From assembly GCA_937877655.1 (NCBI GenBank), contig CALFJC010000144.1, positions 1 to 12,296 on the forward strand: a stretch of DNA of 12,296 bases. Reading direction: 5' to 3'. Positions within the stretch are counted from its first letter, which is position 1. The number at the start of each line of letters is the position of its first letter. The notes under the pieces are model-generated. The model worked only from the letters and a program-made list of their open reading frames with translations. It was not told where the DNA came from and did not search any database. Source of the DNA: an uncultured Selenomonadales bacterium. GTDB lineage: Bacteria; Bacillota; Negativicutes; Selenomonadales; Selenomonadaceae. Below, one piece after another: positions 5,644 through 12,217 of this stretch. A program made the translations under genes and the position numbers.

Positions 5644-6756
5644 ATGAAAAGAATTTATTCGCTCGATGTCCTGCGCGGGCTGGCGATTTTGATAATGATA
5701 TTTGTTGACGCGCCGCCGAATTTGGACGAAATGTATCCGATTTTTGTTCACGCGCCGTGGGAAGGATTGACTTTTGCCGACTTGGCATTTCCGGGTTTCG
5801 TCTTTACAATGGGAATGTCGGCGGCGGTTTCAATGGCGCGGCGCGAACCTTCGACGCAAAAAATTTTCAAGCGGGCGGCGATTTTATTTGTGTTCGGAAT
5901 TTTCTTCAACGAGATACCTTTTATCTTCGCGTATTTTTTATGGGACAATTTCACGAGCGCAGAATTTTTCGACCAAGCGATTGTTCATCTGAGAGTTTTC
6001 GGCATCCTTCAGCGGCTGGCGTTGACTTATCTTTTCGCAACTTTATTGGCGCGGGCGATTAAAAATGATGTCGGAATTTTTATCGCGTCGATTTTGCTTT
6101 TAATTTTGTCGTCGGCAGGTTTTCACGTTTACGCGCCCGAAAATCCTTTTGCCATTGAACACAACATAAGCCGCGCAGTTGATTTTATTTTTCCCGGCGC
6201 GAATCACATTTGCGAGCCGACGCATGACCCCGAAGGGCTTTATGGAACTTTTGCAAGTGTTTCGTCAATGCTTTTCGGATTTTTGGCGGGAAAAATTCTT
6301 ATTGACAGAGCAAACCTGCGCGACAAAATTTTTTTGCTCGGCGCGGCTGGCATAATATTTTTTATCGCGGGTGGAATTTGGAGTTGCTTTGACATTATCG
6401 CCAAAAGAATTTGGACGGCTCCTTTCGCGCTGATAACTTCGGGCATTGAAATTTTCCTGCTCCTCGCGTTGATTTATTTGCCCGATAAAATTCCGCGCTC
6501 CAAAAAATTTTTTCAACCGCTCTGCGCCATCGGAATGAATCCGCTGTTCTTTTTCCTGCTGTCGAATATCGCGCTGTTGTTTTTCAAAATATGTCAAGTC
6601 GACGGCACGGGCGTTTATTTTTGGATTTATGAAGGCGTCTTCCGAAATATTTTCAGCCCCGAATTCGGCTCAATGATTTTTTGTCTGATTTGGAGTTTGT
6701 CTTGGCTTCCGCTCGCCGAAATTTTTTATCGGAATAAAATCGTGATAAAAATTTAA
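5644..6756 (+). CDS. Polytopic acyltransferase-like membrane protein, HGSNAT/DUF5009 family, copy 2
   Basis: 370 aa, a tandem paralogue of the preceding gene with the same motif order: RIYSLDVLRGLAILIMIFVDAPP, FVHAPWEGLTFADLAFPGFVF (with the conserved His and Trp), LRVFGILQRLALTYLFA, HDPEGLYGTFASVSSMLFGFLAGK, KRIWTAPFALITSG and GMNPLFFF. ATG 5644 has GAGGAGG (5631-5637) 6 nt upstream, overlapping the TGA of copy 1, so the pair is probably co-transcribed and coupled. A central stretch at 6131-6206 is nearly identical in DNA to 5006-5081, far more similar than the rest of the genes. The two proteins may act on different acceptors or form a hetero-oligomer; neither is shown by the sequence. A bidirectional terminator follows. 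Confidence 0.83.
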   Translation: MKRIYSLDVLRGLAILIMIFVDAPPNLDEMYPIFVHAPWEGLTFADLAFPGFVFTMGMSAAVSMARREPSTQKIFKRAAILFVFGIFFNEIPFIFAYFLWDNFTSAEFFDQAIVHLRVFGILQRLALTYLFATLLARAIKNDVGIFIASILLLILSSAGFHVYAPENPFAIEHNISRAVDFIFPGANHICEPTHDPEGLYGTFASVSSMLFGFLAGKILIDRANLRDKIFLLGAAGIIFFIAGGIWSCFDIIAKRIWTAPFALITSGIEIFLLLALIYLPDKIPRSKKFFQPLCAIGMNPLFFFLLSNIALLFFKICQVDGTGVYFWIYEGVFRNIFSPEFGSMIFCLIWSLSWLPLAEIFYRNKIVIKI

Positions 6757-6776
6757 AGGACAGAGAACAAAAAAAT

Positions 6777-6806
6777 GAAGTCGCCGAAAATTTTTCCGGC
6801 GACTTC
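6777..6806. terminator. Bidirectional intrinsic terminator
   Basis: A perfect 10-bp inverted repeat, GAAGTCGCCG / CGGCGACTTC, with a 10-nt A/T loop. An eight-T run follows on the plus strand after four bases (6812-6819), and a seven-A run precedes it at 6769-6775 (T-run for the minus strand). It lies between the convergent acyltransferase copy 2 and the acidic hypothetical gene and can serve both. Confidence 0.9.
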
Positions 6807-6822
6807 CGTAATTTTTTTTGCA

Positions 6823-7203
6823 TTAAACTTCTTCCACATCTTCGGGATGCTTCTTGATATATTCGCGATATTTGTTATATTCGTCCTCGAAAGATTTATC
6901 TTCGGACGCGGCAAGTTGAAAAGACATCATCGCAACCGACATAATTCTGGCGATCTCGTGCGCCGAAAAAGTTTCAACCAAGCGGGAAATTGTGCGCGCC
7001 GTCTCATCGAGCAATTCTTGATCATCGGCGGCAAAACGATTCAAAAGGAGCAAGTCAAACATTTGCTGTTCCAACGCCGACCAGCCGAGTGCGATACCTG
7101 CATTGGAATGCGGAATTCGGTCGTGAACATTAAAATCTGATTCGTCATCACCTATTTCAGGAATATAAACTTCTTCTTCGTCTTCAAAACGCGGTCTGAG
7201 CAT
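6823..7203 (-). CDS. Acidic hypothetical protein
   Basis: 126 aa, not recognised. The first 30 residues are strongly acidic (FEDEEEVYIPEIGDDESDF). They are followed by a helical, mostly soluble region with ALEQQMFDLLLLNRFAADDQELLDETARTISRLVETFSAHEIARIMSVAMMSFQ, and an acidic/basic tail ending EYIKKHPEDVEEV. No signal peptide, membrane span or Cys motif is seen. The gene looks real: ATG 7203 is preceded by GGGGGGAG with 6-nt spacing, a promoter-like TTTACA-N18-TACAAT lies upstream, and a terminator lies just beyond its stop. Overall it resembles small lineage-specific cytosolic proteins; no function is assigned. Confidence 0.75.
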   Translation of the reverse strand: MLRPRFEDEEEVYIPEIGDDESDFNVHDRIPHSNAGIALGWSALEQQMFDLLLLNRFAADDQELLDETARTISRLVETFSAHEIARIMSVAMMSFQLAASEDKSFEDEYNKYREYIKKHPEDVEEV

Positions 7204-7227
7204 ACGGAACTCCCCCCGAAAAAATTA

Positions 7228-7277
7228 TTGAAAAATACTGCTAAGATATTGTACTATAAGCGCAAGCAAAATGTAAA
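7228..7277. promoter_or_regulatory. Overlapping divergent promoter region
   Basis: Minus strand: TTTACA (7277-7272) and TACAAT (7253-7248) with an 18-nt spacer, leading to the acidic hypothetical gene. Plus strand: TTGAAA (7228-7233) and TACTAT (7252-7257), also with an 18-nt spacer, leading to the gene at 7297. The two -10 boxes overlap at 7252-7253, so the promoters would compete for polymerase. This is consensus matching by eye and not proven. Confidence 0.5.
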
Positions 7278-7296
7278 GTAAAAGCGGAGGTCGGCT

Positions 7297-7746
7297 ATGC
7301 AAAAAATTTTGATGGGAGTCGGGGTTGTGTTGATTCTCTTGGGAATTTTCGGCGCGAGTTATACTTGGCATTACGATCACCGCGAGGTTGAGACGTTGGA
7401 TAAATACGCGGCGACGGATTTTCAAGTCGGCAGGGATATTGACGGAAATTGGGAGAGTGCCACGCTCAGCCTTTGGGATTATCGTTATGACAATGCGCGG
7501 CTTTTGAATACTGTTATAGTTTTTACCGACGGTGCTCCTTGGGAGATTGAAGCTGTCACAAAGCAAACGCAAAAGGGGTTGCGCAATGAAAATAAATTAT
7601 TTTTTCATTTCCCGAAGTCGAGTTTGAAGGATTTACTTTTGGCTAAGGAAATTCGCGTAAAATTTTTTTATGACAACGGGCAATCGATTGACTTGCCGCT
7701 TGGCAGAAAAGATTTGCTTGCTTGGCAACGTAAATTGCGCTGGTAG
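7297..7746 (+). CDS. Membrane-anchored hypothetical protein
   Basis: 149 aa, not recognised. One N-terminal membrane segment or uncleaved signal anchor lies at about residues 4-22 (GVGVVLILLGIFGASYTW). No lipobox Cys is present. The rest is a predicted extracytoplasmic domain of about 125 residues rich in strands and aromatic residues (DGNWESATLSLWDYRYDNARLL, EIRVKFFYDNGQSIDLPLG), with no Cys. The gene begins at ATG 7297 with GGAGG (7286-7290) 6 nt upstream. It is divergent from the acidic hypothetical and is followed by a hairpin-rich intergenic element. A small single-domain envelope protein is the most that can be said. Confidence 0.75.
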   Translation: MQKILMGVGVVLILLGIFGASYTWHYDHREVETLDKYAATDFQVGRDIDGNWESATLSLWDYRYDNARLLNTVIVFTDGAPWEIEAVTKQTQKGLRNENKLFFHFPKSSLKDLLLAKEIRVKFFYDNGQSIDLPLGRKDLLAWQRKLRW

Positions 7747-7760
7747 CCCCCTTTTTTCTA

Positions 7761-7951
7761 AAGTGGGTTCGCAAAACCATCTCGGCGGCTCGTGCCTTCG
7801 ATTCATTCAAAATTATTTTTGTGTATTGAACCTACTTTTTCTTTGTTGCGCCAAAGAAAAAGTAGCAAAAAGAAACGCGCTCAGACCGGCAAGAAAACAT
7901 CCTGTTTTCGTTGCCGGCGGGCGCACGTCCATGTGCGCCCGTGAACCACTT
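7761..7951. repeat. Hairpin-rich, MITE-like intergenic element
   Basis: This fills most of the 253-nt gap between the membrane-anchored hypothetical and cobS. It holds three inverted repeats in series: 7832-7845 with 7852-7865 (14 bp perfect, 6-nt loop), 7886-7899 with 7903-7917 (14 bp with one bulged base, 3-nt loop) and 7918-7926 with 7933-7941 (9 bp perfect, 6-nt loop). The last two abut. The ends are near-inverted repeats: AAGTGGGTTCGC at 7761-7772 against the complement of GTGAACCACTT at 7941-7951, with one gap and one mismatch. No clear target-site duplication is seen. Similar strings (CTTTTTCTTTG...CAAAGAAAAAG followed by a GC-rich palindrome) are familiar from dispersed bacterial intergenic repeats, which is recollection and not a search. 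It could also be an RNA leader for cobS. Confidence 0.55.
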
Positions 7952-7999
7952 CGATTCTGTCTTCATTAAGCATTACGAATTGCTTTCAAAGGATTTTTT

Positions 8000-8782
8000 A
8001 TGAATTCATTTTTTATCGGTCTACAATTTTTGACCAGAATTTTTGTCGTCAAGCAAAGTGTTTGGACGGAAAAAAGTTTCGGCGAATCGGTAAAATTTTT
8101 TCCTGCCGTCGGCGCGGTACTCGGAATCTTTTATGCGGCGATTGTCGGAGCGATAAATTTTTTTACGGCGGAGAACTTGCCGATTTTTACGGGCGCACTC
8201 GGTTTTTCCTTGATGATAATTTTGACGGGCGGAATCCACTGCGACGGGCTTATGGATTCGGCGGACGGTTTGTTTTCGGGGCGCGAACGAGAAAAAATTC
8301 TTCAGATTATGAAAGACAGCCGCGCAGGTTCCTTCGGCGTTGTCGCCATGATTTTAATAGCCGCGATTGAAATTTCAACGTTCGCCGAGCTCGCAAAACT
8401 TTCCGCTTGGTGGCTGTGCACGGCAATTTATTCCGCGCCGATAATCGGACGATTGATGATGGTTGTAACAATCGGAGCATTTCCCTACGCCAGAGCCGAA
8501 GGTATGGGCAAAGCTTTTGCCCGGTTCACAACGCGGCGGACGATAATTTTTGCAACATGTGAAACGATTTTATTTTTGCTCCCGCTGATTTTTTTGAGTA
8601 AAATATTTTTTCTCTGCGCGGCGGCGGCAAGCTTAATTGCTTTGATTGTGACAATAAAATTTGCCCGCTTTTCAACAGAAAAAATAGGAGGGGTCACAGG
8701 CGACATTTACGGCGCGATAACAACTTTGGCTGAAATGTTCGTGCCGATAACTTTTTTGCTGATTGGAAATTATTTGCGATGA
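8000..8782 (+). CDS. cobS: Adenosylcobinamide-GDP ribazoletransferase (cobalamin synthase)
   Basis: 260 aa integral membrane protein. It joins adenosylcobinamide-GDP to alpha-ribazole (phosphate) in the last steps of cobalamin assembly. It has the N-terminal FIGLQFLTRI and FFPAVGAVLG, and the signature GGIHCDGLMDSADGLFSGRERE (residues 78-98, with metal-binding candidates D82, D86 and D89), followed by ILQIMKDSRAGSFG. Several membrane helices make up the rest, ending in GGVTGDIYGAITTLAE. Length matches the family. ATG 8000 has AAAGGA (7988-7993) 6 nt upstream. Its stop overlaps the next gene's start (ATGA, 8779-8782), so it is coupled to the threonine kinase. No obvious cobalamin riboswitch B12 box is seen upstream. 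Confidence 0.95.
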   Translation: MNSFFIGLQFLTRIFVVKQSVWTEKSFGESVKFFPAVGAVLGIFYAAIVGAINFFTAENLPIFTGALGFSLMIILTGGIHCDGLMDSADGLFSGREREKILQIMKDSRAGSFGVVAMILIAAIEISTFAELAKLSAWWLCTAIYSAPIIGRLMMVVTIGAFPYARAEGMGKAFARFTTRRTIIFATCETILFLLPLIFLSKIFFLCAAAASLIALIVTIKFARFSTEKIGGVTGDIYGAITTLAEMFVPITFLLIGNYLR

Positions 8783-9561
8783 AAATTTCTGTAAAGATGT
8801 GCGGGACTTGCGGCGAATTTGCGCAGGGATTTTATCAAGGCGAGTCGATTCTCATAACTTGTCCGATTGAAAAATTTTCGACTGTCACAATTTCCGATGA
8901 ATTTTCGGGCGTCGAAGGACTCGGAGAAAAATCTCTGGCGATGCTCGACAAAGTTTTAAAATTATTCGGCGCGGAGAATTTTAATTTCGGAGTGAAGTTG
9001 ACTTCGGAACTTCCTCGCGGAAAGGGCATGGCGTCTTCTTCGGCAGATTTGGCGGCGGTTGCGCAGGCAGTTGCAAAATCTTTAGGGAAAAATTTTCTGC
9101 CTGCCGAACTCGGAAAACTCTGCGCGGAAATCGAGCCGACAGACGGAATTTTTTATGAAGGCGTCGCAGCAATGAATCCTTTAACTGGACAGCTTATAAA
9201 AAAAATTCATGTCCGCGAGAAATTTTTAATCGCGGTTTTCGATTACGGCGGCGAAGTCGACACAATGAAATTTAATCGCCGAAGTGATTTTCAATTCCCC
9301 GCGCTTGACGACGAACTTGATTTTGAACTTATAAAAAAATCCGCGCAGGCGAATCAAAAGATTTTGCCTAAACGCGGGCTTAAAGAACTTATGAACTTTT
9401 CGGAAAATCTCGGAGCGGTTGCCGTCAACGTTGCGCATTCGGGAACCGTCACGGGAATTTTTTTTCATGAAAATGATTCACACATTGAAAAAAAAATCTC
9501 CGCCGTTCGACAGAGATTTGACTTCTTGAAATTTTTAATGCGAACAAAACTTTTTACTTAA
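8779..9561 (+). CDS. pduX: L-threonine kinase, PduX-like (GHMP kinase family)
   Basis: 260 aa. PduX phosphorylates L-threonine with ATP to L-threonine-O-3-phosphate, the precursor of the aminopropanol linker of cobalamin. The GHMP ATP-binding motif is LPRGKGMASSSADLAA (residues 78-93). The N-terminal CGTCGEFAQG, EPTDGIFYEG (around 119-128) and VAHSGTVTGIFF near the end match PduX-type proteins. It is shorter than the Salmonella enzyme (about 300 aa), mostly at the C-terminus. The 4-nt overlap with cobS supports a role in cobalamin synthesis. The 3' end overlaps the convergent minus-strand gene by 8 bp, with no terminator between. A related GHMP kinase function is possible but less likely given the context. 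Confidence 0.85.
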   Translation: MKISVKMCGTCGEFAQGFYQGESILITCPIEKFSTVTISDEFSGVEGLGEKSLAMLDKVLKLFGAENFNFGVKLTSELPRGKGMASSSADLAAVAQAVAKSLGKNFLPAELGKLCAEIEPTDGIFYEGVAAMNPLTGQLIKKIHVREKFLIAVFDYGGEVDTMKFNRRSDFQFPALDDELDFELIKKSAQANQKILPKRGLKELMNFSENLGAVAVNVAHSGTVTGIFFHENDSHIEKKISAVRQRFDFLKFLMRTKLFT

Positions 9562-10141
9562 CGAGAAAATCAAAGTCGGATTGCGGAACCAAAGTCACGA
9601 GACCCATTATCGCCAAAATTTGTTCAAGGGCGGCGCGAGCCGTCGAAGTATTTTTTACAACAAAATCGACGTCGCGCCAATGATCAAATTCGCCCGTCTC
9701 GTCAGCCGTCTCGACGTAATATCTTATCTCGTCATTGGAACAACCTGCGCGGAGCATTCTGTCAACAAAAACTTCGTCATCAATCATCAAAAAAATCGAT
9801 ACAAGATCTTGATTGATAAATTTCGTCAGCTGTTTGATGCCCGAAACGTCTTGCATAATCGCGATACTGATTTTGTGATTCTGATAGGCGTCGAGCACGT
9901 CCGATTTGCGCAAGCCGTAAGAGTGCGCTTGATAAGTTGTGTTGACAATGAATTTTTCGTTCTCGTAGTCTTTGCTTTTGACGGTCTTATAAAGTTTGCG
10001 CTTATAGGCGTAGCGGTCGTCGAAAACCCGCGTGGTTATCGTCGGAATGTAATTGATTCCCATCGACACGAGCTGAGAAACCATTGTCGATTTGCCCGAA
10101 GTGTGCGGACCGAGAAAAGCGTAAATCTTATTGTTCGCCAT
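9554..10141 (-). CDS. Guanylate-kinase-like P-loop protein
   Basis: 195 aa. The Walker A loop is FLGPHTSGKSTMV (residues 9-21), an unusual form of the guanylate kinase loop. TITTRVFDDR (35-44) corresponds to the TTRPPR region of Gmk. FIVNTTYQAHSYGLRKSDV lines up with the GMP-binding stretch of the form E-x-x-x-V-H-G-N-x-Y-G. IMQDVSGIKQL corresponds to LEIDVQGARQ, and VSIFLMIDD to the core strand before the lid. DFVVKNTS matches the Gmk C-terminal strand. The lid (DRMLRAGCSNDEIRYYVE) is divergent. It is therefore a Gmk-fold nucleotide kinase paralogue; whether it phosphorylates GMP is uncertain. ATG 10141 has GGGAGGAG upstream. It is the last gene of a minus-strand operon, 12 nt after the zinc-ribbon gene. 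Confidence 0.7.
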   Translation of the reverse strand: MANNKIYAFLGPHTSGKSTMVSQLVSMGINYIPTITTRVFDDRYAYKRKLYKTVKSKDYENEKFIVNTTYQAHSYGLRKSDVLDAYQNHKISIAIMQDVSGIKQLTKFINQDLVSIFLMIDDEVFVDRMLRAGCSNDEIRYYVETADETGEFDHWRDVDFVVKNTSTARAALEQILAIMGLVTLVPQSDFDFLVK

Positions 10142-10153
10142 AAAAACTCCTCC

Positions 10154-10363
10154 CTATTTTTTTTCTTTGGCAATGACGCGGACGGTATCTTCGTCTTCAT
10201 CGATCTCCGCGCCGCAACGGGGGCAGCAGTAATATTGCGTGCCGTCGGGCAGAGAACGTTTGCCTTTGCACTTTTGGCAGAAAATCAGTGAGCAACGTTT
10301 GCACTCAAGAATTTCTCCAAAATCTTTGCGCCCGCATTTCGGACAGCTTTTGTAAGTCTCCAT
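10154..10363 (-). CDS. Small double zinc-ribbon protein
   Basis: 69 aa. Four CxxC pairs, at residues 7/10, 21/24, 29/32 and 47/50 (plus Cys 46), could bind two zinc ions. The knuckles read CPKCG, CKRC, CQKC and CCPRCG, and the tail is acidic then basic (EIDEDEDTVRVIAKEKK). Such proteins often bind nucleic acid or a partner enzyme; no specific function can be given. ATG 10363 is chosen because AAAGGAG lies upstream at suitable distance; the in-frame TTG at 10381 would start before that site. It lies between a 106-aa unknown (14 nt upstream) and the Gmk-like gene (12 nt downstream) in one apparent operon. Confidence 0.75.
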   Translation of the reverse strand: METYKSCPKCGRKDFGEILECKRCSLIFCQKCKGKRSLPDGTQYYCCPRCGAEIDEDEDTVRVIAKEKK

Positions 10364-10377
10364 AAAAATTTCTCCTT

Positions 10378-10698
10378 TCAATAATGCGGATGAAGTTTAA
10401 CGTATTCGACGGGGCGGCTCCAATCGACGTGAACGCCCGTTGCCTCCCAAAGCCGCGTCAAAACGATTTTCAAATTTTCCGCGCCGGCATTCGGATCAAT
10501 ATTTTCCTCCGTGAAATCCAAAAGAGTTTCATGGGGGATTTTGATTTTATGCGGCGTCGTCAAAAAATTTTCGGCAAGAGCTTTGCCTTCTTCGTTGCCC
10601 AAAGTCACGATAACTTTTTTTTCCGCCTCGTCGTATTCAACCCAGCCGAGACTGCCTTTGAAACTTATTGCCACACTGAAATTCTCCAAACAAATCAT
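10378..10698 (-). CDS. Hypothetical protein downstream of MATE gene
   Basis: 106 aa from ATG 10698, not recognised. It has mixed alpha/beta character with VAISFKGSLGWVEYDEAEKKVIVTL at the start, NEEGKALAENFLTT, and TGVHVDWSRPVEYVKLHPHY at the end. No Cys motif or membrane span is seen. AAGGAG lies directly before ATG 10698; an alternative TTG at 10689-10687 has an ideal 9-nt spacing and would remove three residues. The frame remains open upstream to 10902, but that region overlaps the MATE gene and gives low-complexity residues, so it is excluded. It sits 5 nt after the MATE stop and 14 nt before the zinc-ribbon gene, so it is probably co-transcribed with both. Confidence 0.7.
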   Translation of the reverse strand: MICLENFSVAISFKGSLGWVEYDEAEKKVIVTLGNEEGKALAENFLTTPHKIKIPHETLLDFTEENIDPNAGAENLKIVLTRLWEATGVHVDWSRPVEYVKLHPHY

Positions 10699-10703
10699 CT
10701 CCT

Positions 10704-12050
10704 TCAAGCAAAAATTTTTTTCAGTGACAAATTTTTTGAACGCAAGAATGAACGAATCAGCAGGAGCGCAACTGCCGCCTCTGCCAAGTCCTGCGCGGAA
10801 TAAGCCAGCGAAACAAATTCTATCGGCAAAAATTTCGGTAAGAACCAAATCAACGGAACCTCCACGACCAGCGGTAATAACGCTATGACAAAATTTCGCC
10901 ATTCGTCTTCCAACGCCGCCATGATTCCGCTAAGCCAAGTGTGTAGCCCCACGAACGGTTGAAGTAAAAACATCAGCCGCAGAAAAGTTATCATCTCCGG
11001 CGTTATCGGCTCGTTTTCGGCTACGAAAACATTCATTAATTCTTCCGTGAAAATCATCAACGCGACATAAATTGCAAATGTCAAAATCATCGTCAAGAAA
11101 AATCCGTAGCGCATGACCCGCAGATAATGTTTTTCCTTTTTCTCTGCGAAAAGTCGGCTGATTAACGGTTGAATGCCCGTGTCCAAGCCGTTCAGCGGAA
11201 GATAAACGAACGTTAAAATTATGTTCGCGATTGTCGCCGCCGCCAATAAATTTGCCGCGTCATAATGCAGAAGCGTTGCGTTCAAAAAATATTCGATAAA
11301 ACACATCATCACCGTCGCGAGTGCAAAACCCGCGCCGATTTTTACTTCCTGCCAAATGTATTCGAGACTTCCCAAGCTCCATGTCGTTGAAAATTTTTGT
11401 CGCGAATATTTGAAATACCAAAAAGTTATCGCCGTTCCGAGAATTTGAGCCAATACGGTTGCGAACGCCGCGCCTTGCATTCCCCAGCCGAAGCCGATTA
11501 TAAACAGCGCGTCCAAAATTATGTTCGCAAGCGACGTTGAGCCGACCAGATAAAAAACATGGGACGGCTTTTCGACGCAACGCATGAAAGCTCCCGTCAA
11601 GTAAACCGTCAGCAGGAACGGCACGCCGCAAAAATTTATTCGCAGAAAGGAAATTGCCAAGTCGATTATGTGTTGCTCGTCAGGATTGTCGGCAAGAGCA
11701 GACAGCAACGGCTCGATAAAAATATTTCCGACAACCGCAACGATTATTCCGATAACGAACGCGCAGATATAATTGCTCCGCATAATTTTTTCGGCAAGAG
11801 TTTTATTGCCCGCGCCGATTATTTGCGAGACGACAGCCGAGCCGCCCGTTTCAAAGAGCGTGGCAAGGGCAAGGAAAATCATCGTTATGGGATAAACCAA
11901 CGCCATTGCCTCAAGCCCGCTCGTGCCGACCCAATTTCCAATAAAAAAGCCGTCCGTCGTCGTGTAAATGCTCATTGCAACCAGCGCGGCGAAAGTCGAA
12001 CCGCCGTATTTGATAATTTCGCCGATTGTCGAGAAAAAATCTTCTTGCAA
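10704..12050 (-). CDS. MATE family efflux transporter
   Basis: 448 aa with about twelve membrane helices in two homologous halves. Family features are TTDGFFIGNWVGTSGLEAMALVYPITM near the N-terminus, FETGGSAVVSQIIGAGNKTLAEKIM, and in the second half LPLNGLDTGIQPLISRLFAEKK. It is predicted to export cationic drugs or metabolites using a Na+ or proton gradient; the substrate is unknown. It starts with TTG 12050 (no nearby ATG in frame), with GGAGGA at 12063-12058, 7 nt upstream. That site lies in the end of a duplicated STAS-gene remnant. Its first eight codons, MQEDFFST, are duplicated at 12214-12191 in a truncated copy. It heads the MATE - unknown - zinc ribbon - Gmk-like run. Confidence 0.93.
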   Translation of the reverse strand: MQEDFFSTIGEIIKYGGSTFAALVAMSIYTTTDGFFIGNWVGTSGLEAMALVYPITMIFLALATLFETGGSAVVSQIIGAGNKTLAEKIMRSNYICAFVIGIIVAVVGNIFIEPLLSALADNPDEQHIIDLAISFLRINFCGVPFLLTVYLTGAFMRCVEKPSHVFYLVGSTSLANIILDALFIIGFGWGMQGAAFATVLAQILGTAITFWYFKYSRQKFSTTWSLGSLEYIWQEVKIGAGFALATVMMCFIEYFLNATLLHYDAANLLAAATIANIILTFVYLPLNGLDTGIQPLISRLFAEKKEKHYLRVMRYGFFLTMILTFAIYVALMIFTEELMNVFVAENEPITPEMITFLRLMFLLQPFVGLHTWLSGIMAALEDEWRNFVIALLPLVVEVPLIWFLPKFLPIEFVSLAYSAQDLAEAAVALLLIRSFLRSKNLSLKKIFA

Positions 12051-12053
12051 AAT

Positions 12054-12193
12054 TTATTCCTCCAAATTGAAAATCTGCGCGAAGCCCGTCATTTCCAAAA
12101 CTTCTCTGACTCGCCCGCCGATATTTTTAATTACCATTGCTCCGCCTTGCGCTTTGACTTTTTTTTAACGCCGCAATCAAAATCTTCAAGCGT
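12054..12193 (-). pseudogene. STAS-domain gene remnant (duplicated 3' fragment)
   Basis: On the minus strand it reads LKILIAALKK, then in another frame KVKAQGGAMVIKNIGGRVRE...FAQIFNLEE and a stop at 12056-12054. This is the last third of an anti-sigma-factor-antagonist-type STAS domain. The two parts are joined by a run of eight A (T on the plus strand, 12159-12166); seven would keep the frame, so the copy has a 1-nt frameshift as well as lacking its 5' end. It lies between the intact upstream STAS gene and the MATE gene and supplies the MATE ribosome binding site. Confidence 0.85.
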
Positions 12194-12214
12194 CGAGAAA
12201 AAATCTTCTTGCAA
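12131..12214 (-). pseudogene. Truncated 5' copy of the MATE gene fused to STAS debris
   Basis: A 27-codon ORF from TTG 12214 that begins MQEDFFST like the MATE protein, then runs into the STAS fragment out of frame (...KKKSKRKAEQW) and stops at 12131. A ribosome-binding-like GGAGAAA lies upstream at 12227-12221, weaker than that of the intact gene. Probably debris of the duplication. Confidence 0.8.
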
Positions 12215-12217
12215 AGT

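Noticed and set aside
7670..7969. 99-codon plus-strand ORF over the end of the 7297 gene and the hairpin element
   Set aside because: It overlaps the end of the membrane-anchored gene, has no ribosome binding site, and its C-terminal part simply translates the palindromic element. Similar spurious products are typical of dispersed intergenic repeats.
7747..7999. Cobalamin riboswitch upstream of cobS
   Set aside because: The gap is large enough and strongly structured, but I find no B12-box-like GCCACTG segment and the three simple hairpins do not resemble the multi-branched cobalamin aptamer.
9581..10291. 236-codon plus-strand ORF opposite the Gmk-like and zinc-ribbon genes
   Set aside because: It is antisense to two genes with clear motifs and good start sites, has a composition rich in R, V, F and N typical of a shadow frame, and lacks family motifs.
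10699..10902. N-terminal extension of the 106-aa unknown protein up to 10902
   Set aside because: It would overlap the MATE coding sequence for about 200 nt and consists of shadow-like residues; a ribosome binding site exists only near 10698.
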